A stretch of 64,000 nt of DNA from the NCBI RefSeq assembly GCF_000164695.2, contig NC_014643.1, positions 868,001 through 932,000 on the forward strand. The letters run 5' to 3'. Numbering within the stretch: the stretch's first letter is position 1; every line of letters starts with the position of its first letter. The notes under the pieces were generated by a model. It did not search any database. It saw only the letters and a program-made list of their open reading frames with translations, and was not told the DNA's origin. This DNA is from Rothia dentocariosa ATCC 17931 (lineage in GTDB: Bacteria > Actinomycetota > Actinomycetes > Actinomycetales > Micrococcaceae). This document shows positions 28,597 to 35,519 of this stretch, piece by piece. The position numbers and the translations under genes are program-made.

Positions 28597-28719
28597 GGGA
28601 GCGAAAAGTTGCAGCGGGAACGTGTCCTTCTGACTCGTTACCTCGTCAGCTTCGGAACGTTATTAGGTGCCTCGCACGCTCGGAATAACGTCCCTCAGCG
28701 ACTGCAACTTTTCACTCCC
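28597..28719. repeat. Long nested hairpin between convergent genes
   Basis: The outer arm GGGAGCGAAAAGTTGCAG (28597-28614) pairs with 28702-28719 with one mismatch. The enclosed 87 bases contain a second, imperfect inverted repeat around ACGTTATT/AATAACGT. This is too large for a simple terminator; it may be a small mobile repeat doing terminator duty. Confidence 0.6.
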
Positions 28720-28736
28720 AGATTCTCGATGTACCC

Positions 28737-29360
28737 TTACCCGATATGATCCGGCAGGTGGCGGTAGCGCATCCGACGGCGGATCCGACGCCACACAAGC
28801 ACAAGGAGCGCACCGATCAGGGCGCCGACGGTGTTGTTGATAATATCGTCCACGTCGAAAGTGCGGTATGCGCAGGGCACCAAGCCCCAGTTGCCGCTCA
28901 GCTGGCTCAGTTCGATGAAGAGAGACAGCCCGAAACCTGCCAAGGCTGAGGCACGCAGACCCCAGCGCAGGCATCCGGCGGTAAACAGCCCTATAGGAAT
29001 AAACAGGCCGATGTTAAAGAAGAGTTGGGCGAATGCCCGCGAGGTCGCGCCGCCGGTTCCCGGGGTTTGCAGCATCTGGAATGCTTGAATCCAGCTCCAG
29101 CCAGCATAGAGGCGTGGATAGTATAGCTCTGAGTGGCATTTTCCATCATCCACCCCGATGGGGGTGAGGGTCAGAACCAAAACCACCGCCAAGAATAGTG
29201 AAAATATGCCGGTGATGATATAGTGCCGGGCTGTCAGCGACGATCCCGCGCGGCGAGCGCGCGTTCTCATCAGAAGAAAACCGAGGGCAAAAAGAGCGAG
29301 GGTAGCGCAGATGATTTCAAGACTAACCGTCCCCATCTGCTCCGATAGTAGTTTCCTCAT
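28737..29360 (-). CDS. VanZ-family membrane protein
   Basis: 207 residues from ATG 29360, chosen because GAGG lies 7 bases upstream (the ATG at 29366 is too close). Five hydrophobic segments, with FNIGLFIPIGLF and LFIELSQL followed by RTFDVDDIINNTVGALIG, the defining motifs of the VanZ domain. In vancomycin clusters VanZ gives low-level teicoplanin resistance, but most homologues are of unknown function. No van genes are present. Confidence 0.85.
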   Translation of the reverse strand: MRKLLSEQMGTVSLEIICATLALFALGFLLMRTRARRAGSSLTARHYIITGIFSLFLAVVLVLTLTPIGVDDGKCHSELYYPRLYAGWSWIQAFQMLQTPGTGGATSRAFAQLFFNIGLFIPIGLFTAGCLRWGLRASALAGFGLSLFIELSQLSGNWGLVPCAYRTFDVDDIINNTVGALIGALLVLVWRRIRRRMRYRHLPDHIG

Positions 29361-29750
29361 CCACATTCCTCGTCAATAATGTACAGCGTCTATAGGCAAG
29401 CCGTGAGTGGTAAAAACTCGCCTACCACCAGTGTAAAGCTATTGGGGCAACATCCAAGAACCGGAGCTTCACACGCCGCCGAATGCGCCCCTCACCTGTG
29501 CTGCACCCCACACTATTCAGTGCTCTCGTAAGCACATTAATTGTCTATCCTCTTCAAAGGTAAATCCCGTCACTCTTAGAACTGTTTAGTTCCAGAAGTA
29601 AATTAGCATCCTAATTTATAAAACCATAAACCTCTATAGTGAGTTTTATTCTAAAGTATTTTATCAACATGTATCGGGGGTACTTCACACTCGTTATGTG
29701 TGAAGTACCCCCGATACGTACAGCAGAGACGACTCTGCCCCAATTTCGCG
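29361..29750. other. Intergenic boundary of the biosynthetic cluster
   Basis: 390 bases, AT-rich in the right half. It holds the VanZ promoter side and the 20-bp-arm terminator at 29671-29717. No gene was recognised. It marks the left edge of the AT-richer region. Confidence 0.5.
29671..29717 (-). terminator. Terminator at the end of the biosynthetic cluster
   Basis: A perfect 20-bp stem (29671-29690 with 29698-29717) and a 7-base loop, 33 bases after the stop of the SDR gene. The strongest hairpin of the cluster boundary. Confidence 0.8.
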
Positions 29751-30521
29751 CTAGCGACGGAAAATCCTTTCAACAGCTTCTAACATAATACGTGTGGGAA
29801 TTACTCGTGTAACAACTCGTGCTACAAAAGCATTTTGTAGCCCATCCACAAAACTGGGCTTATTAGTCTTAAGGGCGCGCATCGTGTTATCAAGAACCTG
29901 TTTTGTGGATCGCAACTTGCCGACCTTACCGACGACAATACCGCCGTCAGGGCTCTCAAAAAATGAAGTATCTGTGGACCCGGGGCACACAGCAAGTACT
30001 CGGATACCATCATTTTTTGTTTCACGCCAGAGTGCCTCTGTGAAAGATAGTACAAAAGATTTCGTAGCACCATAGACTGCCATATGTGGCATAGGTTGAA
30101 AAGCAGCAGTTGAAGAAATATTGATAATAGTTCCATGGTGCCGTTCACGCATCGTCGATAGGTACCGTGCCGTGATCCCTACAACCGCTAAACAGTTCAA
30201 ACGTACTTCTTTTTCCAAACGTTCAGGATCGTCATCCGCAACATCACATTGGGTACCAAATCCAGCGTTATTCACAAGTACATCAATTTCTAGGCCCGCC
30301 CTAGTAGTCTCATTCCACAAGCGTTCGGCAGCATCGAACTCAGAAAGATCAAGCGGGATGGTAGTTACCTCAATTTCGTGTTTGGTACGCATCTCATCCG
30401 CAAGAGCGTTGAGCTTATCTTTATTACGCGCCACCAGAACAAGATCATGCTTCTGAGCAGCATAACGACGAGTAAATTCCTCGCCAATACCTGAGGATGC
30501 ACCAGTTATAAGAGTAGCCAT
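29751..30521 (-). CDS. Short-chain dehydrogenase/reductase
   Basis: 256 residues from ATG 30521 (GAAGGG upstream; an earlier in-frame start at 30569 would add a basic 16-residue tail). It has the NADP-binding TGASSGIG, NNAG, catalytic Ser in INISSTAAF and the YGATK (YxxxK) motif, so it is an active classical SDR. It is last in the minus-strand biosynthetic group, before the terminator. Inferred role: reduction of a keto or enone group of the cluster product. Confidence 0.87.
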   Translation of the reverse strand: MATLITGASSGIGEEFTRRYAAQKHDLVLVARNKDKLNALADEMRTKHEIEVTTIPLDLSEFDAAERLWNETTRAGLEIDVLVNNAGFGTQCDVADDDPERLEKEVRLNCLAVVGITARYLSTMRERHHGTIINISSTAAFQPMPHMAVYGATKSFVLSFTEALWRETKNDGIRVLAVCPGSTDTSFFESPDGGIVVGKVGKLRSTKQVLDNTMRALKTNKPSFVDGLQNAFVARVVTRVIPTRIMLEAVERIFRR

Positions 30522-30664
30522 AACTTTTCCCTTCCATAGTTTTTTGAACAATCTTAGACTGTACCGCATCTACAGCATGTCAGAATATAGGAATTACCTA
30601 AGAGTGAAATATACTACGACACTAGAGTTTTTTTATTTGCAGAGTTATAACCAAAGTAAACTTA

Positions 30665-31189
30665 CTACTTCTCAAATTCATAAAATTCTGCGGTTCCTAC
30701 AGACTGGTGAGACTTGTTGCTTACAGCCGCTGCTGCTTGCGTCCATGCACCATGCACCACAACAATGGAAGGTTCACCTTGCTGGTGGAGTTGTGCCAAG
30801 AAGCTCTTGGTACGAGGCATCATATCAGCGATAGATTCCCCTCCTTCCGGAGGCCGATAAGTAGCGGAAAATGGATCTACACCAGCTTGACGCACTAGAT
30901 CCATGGCTTCATTTTGAGTCAAACCTTCATATTTTCCCAGGTTGCGTTCAGTAAGCCGTTCATCAACATGCACAGGAATATTAAGGATGCTCTCGATCAG
31001 TTCAGCAGTCTGCTGGGCACGAACTAACGGCGAAGTATAGATCCGTGCATATACCCCTTGCGGTATTTTTTTTGCAGACTCTATCACGGCGTCTTTCCCC
31101 TCAGAATCTAATGGAGGGTTACTTACGCCCTGCAAACGTTGCTCTCGGTTCAAATGCGTTTGGCCGTGACGGAAAAAAAGGATTTTCAT
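30665..31189 (-). CDS. Histidine phosphatase family protein
   Basis: 174 residues. N-terminal FFRHGQTHLNREQRLQG carries the phospho-accepting RHG motif, TERNLGKYEGLT follows, and VVVHGAW supplies the second catalytic His. This is the phosphoglycerate-mutase-like phosphatase fold. AAAGGAG lies 5 bases before ATG 31189, and the gene starts 15 bases after the AvrD-like gene. Inferred role: removing phosphate from a phosphorylated pathway intermediate. Confidence 0.85.
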   Translation of the reverse strand: MKILFFRHGQTHLNREQRLQGVSNPPLDSEGKDAVIESAKKIPQGVYARIYTSPLVRAQQTAELIESILNIPVHVDERLTERNLGKYEGLTQNEAMDLVRQAGVDPFSATYRPPEGGESIADMMPRTKSFLAQLHQQGEPSIVVVHGAWTQAAAAVSNKSHQSVGTAEFYEFEK

Positions 31190-31204
31190 GGTACTCCTTT
31201 GAGA

Positions 31205-32101
31205 TTATTGATGCGGGAGAACATGCGCTATGGAATACTCGCAATCAACGTTGCATCCACTACCATGCCCGTTATAGATACTGAGTTTCTCCTCTTTCAC
31301 AGGAAGTAACAGATGCTCGTCAGAGACCACATCCGCCTTCAAAAAAGAATCTTCCCCTAAACTTTCGCTGACCCAACCTTCATACTTACGCATCCAAAGT
31401 GTATTGCTCTTTTCTCTTGGGATTCCGTCTAACATTGCCATGAGAACCTGTCCAATCTGAGAACAAGCAATAATATTCGCAACAAGGAGTGATTCTCCTG
31501 GCAGAGAATTAATAGGTTCAGCTATTTCAACGGTGGCAGTAGCACGCCCCGCAGCTGGATCTATAACCACATCAGTAAGCCCAATCTTAGGCGTCGCTTC
31601 GGATATTATTGCCGCAGAGTTGGCGTGATTTTCACCGGCTTCAACTCGATAGTCGGCTATTGTGTACATGTTGCCAATCTGCACTCTAGCTTGGATTGCA
31701 CGATCTTCGATCGCCAGCTCGCCAGAGACTGGCATATTGTTAAGATCCTCATCGGGTGCGGATCCCGCACGAACCATGACATGCGTAATGTTGATTATTT
31801 CTAGTTCAGAGCAGAAACCAGCTTGAAACGCCTCATCATAAAATTTTCTCCCAAGCTGAGCTAGCATGAGAACAGCATCAATAGTGCTCAAATGAGGTAT
31901 ACGTTGCTTACCCCGTCTTTCTCCCCAGGAAGTCACATAATGTACGCTTGCCTTACCAGAGATACCCCATGAGCCATCCCACCTTGGAGTAAATTGAACA
32001 GATATATCCTGCTGAGCGGTGCGATAAATCGCACCGAAAAAACGAGATGAAGATTCTCCAAGAACCTCGTCAATCGTTGCCGCCGTAGTTATATTCGTCA
32101 T
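31205..32101 (-). CDS. AvrD-like protein (putative acyl-sugar condensing enzyme)
   Basis: 298 residues with no signal or membrane helix. The N-terminal part (RFFGAIYR near 20-27, VHYVTSWG near 53-60, PHLSTIDAVLMLAQLG near 69-84) and a repeated second half (LPGESLLVANIIACSQIGQ) resemble the AvrD family, thought to have a double hot-dog fold related to A-factor synthase AfsA. P. syringae AvrD makes syringolides by joining a beta-ketoacyl chain to a phosphorylated xylulose. The assignment is from my recognition of motifs, not from a search. Its neighbours (a non-reducing PKS, a phosphatase and an SDR) are those such chemistry needs. Confidence 0.55.
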   Translation of the reverse strand: MTNITTAATIDEVLGESSSRFFGAIYRTAQQDISVQFTPRWDGSWGISGKASVHYVTSWGERRGKQRIPHLSTIDAVLMLAQLGRKFYDEAFQAGFCSELEIINITHVMVRAGSAPDEDLNNMPVSGELAIEDRAIQARVQIGNMYTIADYRVEAGENHANSAAIISEATPKIGLTDVVIDPAAGRATATVEIAEPINSLPGESLLVANIIACSQIGQVLMAMLDGIPREKSNTLWMRKYEGWVSESLGEDSFLKADVVSDEHLLLPVKEEKLSIYNGHGSGCNVDCEYSIAHVLPHQ

Positions 32102-32221
32102 AACGGTATCTTTCTACTCTGGGAACCAAATCTAACTGACTGCATTTTCCAAGTAGACAGTTGAAGACAGAAAATAAATTGTGGCTTACTATGCTATAAC
32201 AACGCAGATACAGCCTATTTT

Positions 32222-33676
32222 CTATCGCTTCCATCCCAGTTCAGTGAATGTATCAGCAGACAAATTACAAGGATCAAGACGAAGCTGGAGATGTTGATCT
32301 GGACGGACTATAAAGGCCTCACGGCCCTGCCCTATAATGCTGGTAAAACGCGGCTCTAAAGCAGTATCTGCAAGGTCAATAATCTGGAAGTAAGCGGGAG
32401 CAACTGAGCGAATGCGAGCTACTTCTTGACGCCATTGTTCAGCGGAATAAACAGCACCCGGTGTCAAAAGAACCGATGGAGCCGCAGGATCATATCCATC
32501 TCGATAACGCAAAACTGACTCGGGCAGCGGGGGAATACGAATACCATCTTCCCCATAGCAAACATCAAGCTGAGCCATCTGTCGTGGAGAGGGCATACCC
32601 ATACCAGGAGCTTCCGCTTGAGCATTTTCATCGACTTGCGCTGTCTGAGCACGTGTCCAAGCAAGAACACCATCCACATGAGAGCGACGCTCTTTGTCAT
32701 ACTCGTCGAGGGAACTTTGATCAAGGTGTCCCAAAAGGATATGAGCTAAACGCCATCCCAAGGCGACAGCATCCTGGAACCCTGTATTCATACCCTGGCC
32801 CGATGCTGGAGTACTCAGATGTGCGGCATCACCCGCTAAGAGGACTCGTCCAGACCTATACGTAGAAGCTTGTTTCACAGATGCCTGAAATTGCGCTGCA
32901 TACCGAACACGGTTAACTTGACCTGATATATTCATTTCTTCAAGCAAATCTTGTAGTGTTTCGGTCACAGAATCTACACTCTCAGGTGTAAATGCGCTAG
33001 TCGCAAACCGGAAAAGATCCGGACCAATGGGAGCTATCGCCAACCTCCCTCGCATCCCGAAATAATAGCCTGCCTCATTCGCCGGTAACCCACTCGCATA
33101 AGCGTCAACAAGAGTGAAAATAACTGGGACAACTTCACCGTTGAACGAGATATTAGACTTCTCACGAACCGTAGATGAGCTTCCGTCAGTGCCTATTACC
33201 CACGCAAATTGACGCTGATCGAGCGTACCATCTGAACGCCGAAGTGTTACCTCAACCGCATGATCTTTTTGTTCGAGATCAACAAGTTCTGTTCCTCGAT
33301 CGACAAAAACACCAGACTGTCGCAGATGTTGTTCAATAGCCGTCTCCGTTACTGGTTGCGGCATAGTGAGAGCAAAAGGATACGGAGTGTCCACAAGGTC
33401 TGAGAAATTATATGATGCAATAACCTGGCCATCACGATGAAATTTACCCGCTTGCACCTGGCGTGCCTGTCTCGCCAAAATGTCAGTCAGACCAAGACGA
33501 GCAAGAAGTTCGAGAGAACGCGGCCAAATAACATTAGCTTTACTATGCCGAGTATATTTTTCTCGCCGATCAATGATCGTGGCTGTCACACCAGCTCTCG
33601 CCAGCTCGCTTGCTACCACAAGTCCTACTGGACCTGCTCCCACAATTAGTACATCAAAATTTTCTACGTCTTTCAC
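32222..33676 (-). CDS. FAD-dependent aromatic-hydroxylase-type monooxygenase
   Basis: 484 residues from GTG 33676, with AAGGAG upstream; the longer frame starts with an unsupported TTG. N-terminal VLIVGAGPVGLVVASELARA is the GxGxxG FAD motif, about residue 160 WVIGTDGSSSTVRE is the DG fingerprint, and VLLAGDAAHLSTPASGQG is the GD motif of PHBH-type hydroxylases. It uses NAD(P)H and O2 to hydroxylate or epoxidise. It is head of the left minus-strand group, preceded by a large palindrome. It likely tailors the polyketide-derived product. Confidence 0.88.
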   Translation of the reverse strand: MKDVENFDVLIVGAGPVGLVVASELARAGVTATIIDRREKYTRHSKANVIWPRSLELLARLGLTDILARQARQVQAGKFHRDGQVIASYNFSDLVDTPYPFALTMPQPVTETAIEQHLRQSGVFVDRGTELVDLEQKDHAVEVTLRRSDGTLDQRQFAWVIGTDGSSSTVREKSNISFNGEVVPVIFTLVDAYASGLPANEAGYYFGMRGRLAIAPIGPDLFRFATSAFTPESVDSVTETLQDLLEEMNISGQVNRVRYAAQFQASVKQASTYRSGRVLLAGDAAHLSTPASGQGMNTGFQDAVALGWRLAHILLGHLDQSSLDEYDKERRSHVDGVLAWTRAQTAQVDENAQAEAPGMGMPSPRQMAQLDVCYGEDGIRIPPLPESVLRYRDGYDPAAPSVLLTPGAVYSAEQWRQEVARIRSVAPAYFQIIDLADTALEPRFTSIIGQGREAFIVRPDQHLQLRLDPCNLSADTFTELGWKR

Positions 33677-34011
33677 ATTGGCTCCTTTTAAGTATAGCAA
33701 GGGTCAAAATTTCATTAAAAAATTCTAGAAATTAATGAACACTCATTATTCTAGAATTTTTATTTATGTCATGTCAAGCATTTTTCAATAAAAATCAAAA
33801 CCAAAAATAAGATATATATCACACTTGATTATGCGGCAAGTAACCAACACGTAGGTGCATAAACACTGCTAGTATTTTTATAGAGCTCATTTGACTCAAC
33901 AAAACAGTCAAAAAAGTGAAAAATTAAATTTAACTAAACTATAAATCATAAATTAATTTGCAAGGTTGACTATCAAAGTAAATTGATGCACTAAGTATTG
34001 GGAGGGTCGCA
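33677..34011. promoter_or_regulatory. Divergent promoter region with large palindrome
   Basis: 335 AT-rich bases between the monooxygenase and thioesterase genes. It contains a 44-bp imperfect palindrome (33718-33761): outer arms AAAAATTCTAG/CTAGAATTTTT and inner TAATGA-ACAC-TCATTA. It lies about 40-85 bases upstream of the monooxygenase start. It is an operator or leader-hairpin candidate. Confidence 0.5.
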
Positions 34012-34725
34012 GTGAATAACGTGAGAAGTAATCTAATTTGCTTGCACCACGCTGGCGGAAGTGGATCTACTTTTAATACATGGAAGCACATTGGGGAAAT
34101 AAATGGTGTTAATGTTATAACTCCTTCAATGCCGGGAAGGGCAGAACTATACAAGGAAAAAATTATAAGATCTCCTAAAGAAGCAATTCAATGGATTTTG
34201 GAAGAAGTCTGGGGGAAAGTTAACGGAGATTTTCATCTTTTTGGCCACAGCCTTGGGGGGCAACTCGCTTTTCATGCTGTTTCCGCAGCGGTAGAATATG
34301 GCCTACCTCTCCCTACAACGGTTCACATTTCCGCTGCTCGACCGGGAATTAAGAATACTCACCGGCCAATAGATGCCCAAGCAGTTACAGATGAGGAAGC
34401 ACTTCATCTCCTAAGTACTCTCGGAGGTGCTACCGAAAAACAACTTGCAAACCCCCTGTGGCTACAAAGAGCTCTCCCCTTATTGCGAGATGATCTCACG
34501 CTGAGCCGACGATTAACCGCCTGCCAGGGAAAGTATTTCCCCGGTCACTTGAACCTGTACGGTGGGACCGAGGATACCTTTGTACCTGTAGAGCTCCTTC
34601 GAGGTTGGGGTGAGATAGCAGACTCTATTCATTTAAAAACATATGATGGTGGGCATTTCTATCTGCATGAGACTCCTACAGCAGCCGAAGATATCATACG
34701 TACCATCACTCATACCAAGCCTTAA
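34012..34725 (+). CDS. Type II thioesterase (alpha/beta hydrolase)
   Basis: 237 residues from GTG 34012 with GGGAGG upstream. It has CLHHAGGSGSTFNTW (oxyanion loop), FGHSLGGQLAF (nucleophile Ser near 78) and DGGHFYLHE (catalytic His near 215), typical of RifR/GrsT editing thioesterases that clear misprimed ACP/PCP arms. It is the only plus-strand gene inside the cluster. It may edit or release chains from the PKS or ACP. It is visibly AT-richer than the flanks. Confidence 0.9.
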   Translation: MNNVRSNLICLHHAGGSGSTFNTWKHIGEINGVNVITPSMPGRAELYKEKIIRSPKEAIQWILEEVWGKVNGDFHLFGHSLGGQLAFHAVSAAVEYGLPLPTTVHISAARPGIKNTHRPIDAQAVTDEEALHLLSTLGGATEKQLANPLWLQRALPLLRDDLTLSRRLTACQGKYFPGHLNLYGGTEDTFVPVELLRGWGEIADSIHLKTYDGGHFYLHETPTAAEDIIRTITHTKP

Positions 34726-34745
34726 ATTAGGCTTTGACAGAATAC

Positions 34746-35369
34746 TTATCTACGCTCCGGAACAGTCCAACATAACCTATACATGTCTTGAGTTGAGTAA
34801 ACTAATTCACGGATCCCAAGGCTATTGAGACAGTACTTATCGCGTATAAACTCACGAAAATCGGTGGCTAGACCCGTGCCCATGACTTTACTCATAGCTT
34901 CCTTCGCAAGCCACATATCGAGTAATTCATGACGTCGTGCCTCACCATGGAGCAATTCCACTGTCCTCTGCTCTGTCATCGAATAGCATCGCTGAACGAT
35001 CCCATACCCTTCGAGATCCCGATTTTGAAGCTCTACATCAACCCCAATTGGACCTATACGACTTGCTGCCGCAACCATAAGTCCGGGGGTATGTGCAACG
35101 CTCACCCAAATATCTTTCGAGTTCAGTATCTCAGGTCGTTTATTAGGGCGAGATGGTGCAAGTTTCGCATCCTCAGCACCAATCTGGTTGAGAACTTCGT
35201 ATAGAACTTGACGAGAGATAACGAATTGATGCTTGGCTTTTTCTGAGATAATCCCTAAATACCGTTCTCTATCTTCACAAAGCACACGATGTTCCACCCA
35301 GCTGGCAGGATCCTTCGCCTCATCTTCACACGCAACCACAATTTCTTCGGAAACATGCAGGATTTTCAA
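34746..35369 (-). CDS. Sfp-type 4'-phosphopantetheinyl transferase
   Basis: 207 residues, first codon TTG (no ATG in frame nearby). VSVAHTPGLMVAAASRIGPIGVDVELQ contains the GVDVE metal-binding motif and LLDMWLAKEAMSKVMGTG the WxxKEAxxK motif of the Sfp family, which transfers phosphopantetheine from CoA to carrier-protein serines. The targets are evidently the ACP at 38.4 kb and the PKS C-terminal ACP. It follows the PKS by 150 bases. Confidence 0.88.
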   Translation of the reverse strand: MKILHVSEEIVVACEDEAKDPASWVEHRVLCEDRERYLGIISEKAKHQFVISRQVLYEVLNQIGAEDAKLAPSRPNKRPEILNSKDIWVSVAHTPGLMVAAASRIGPIGVDVELQNRDLEGYGIVQRCYSMTEQRTVELLHGEARRHELLDMWLAKEAMSKVMGTGLATDFREFIRDKYCLNSLGIRELVYSTQDMYRLCWTVPERR

Positions 35370-35519
35370 CAGGTCTCACCACTTTCGGCAGCACACACAA
35401 GAAACCTCTTCCAGCCCTACGTTCATATCGTGTTTCGCCTTCTCAATGACCTTTTCAAGGGGTAAACCGGTTGACACGGGTATGCATTTTCCCATGCCAA
35501 CCGATATTTTTCTTCCCCT

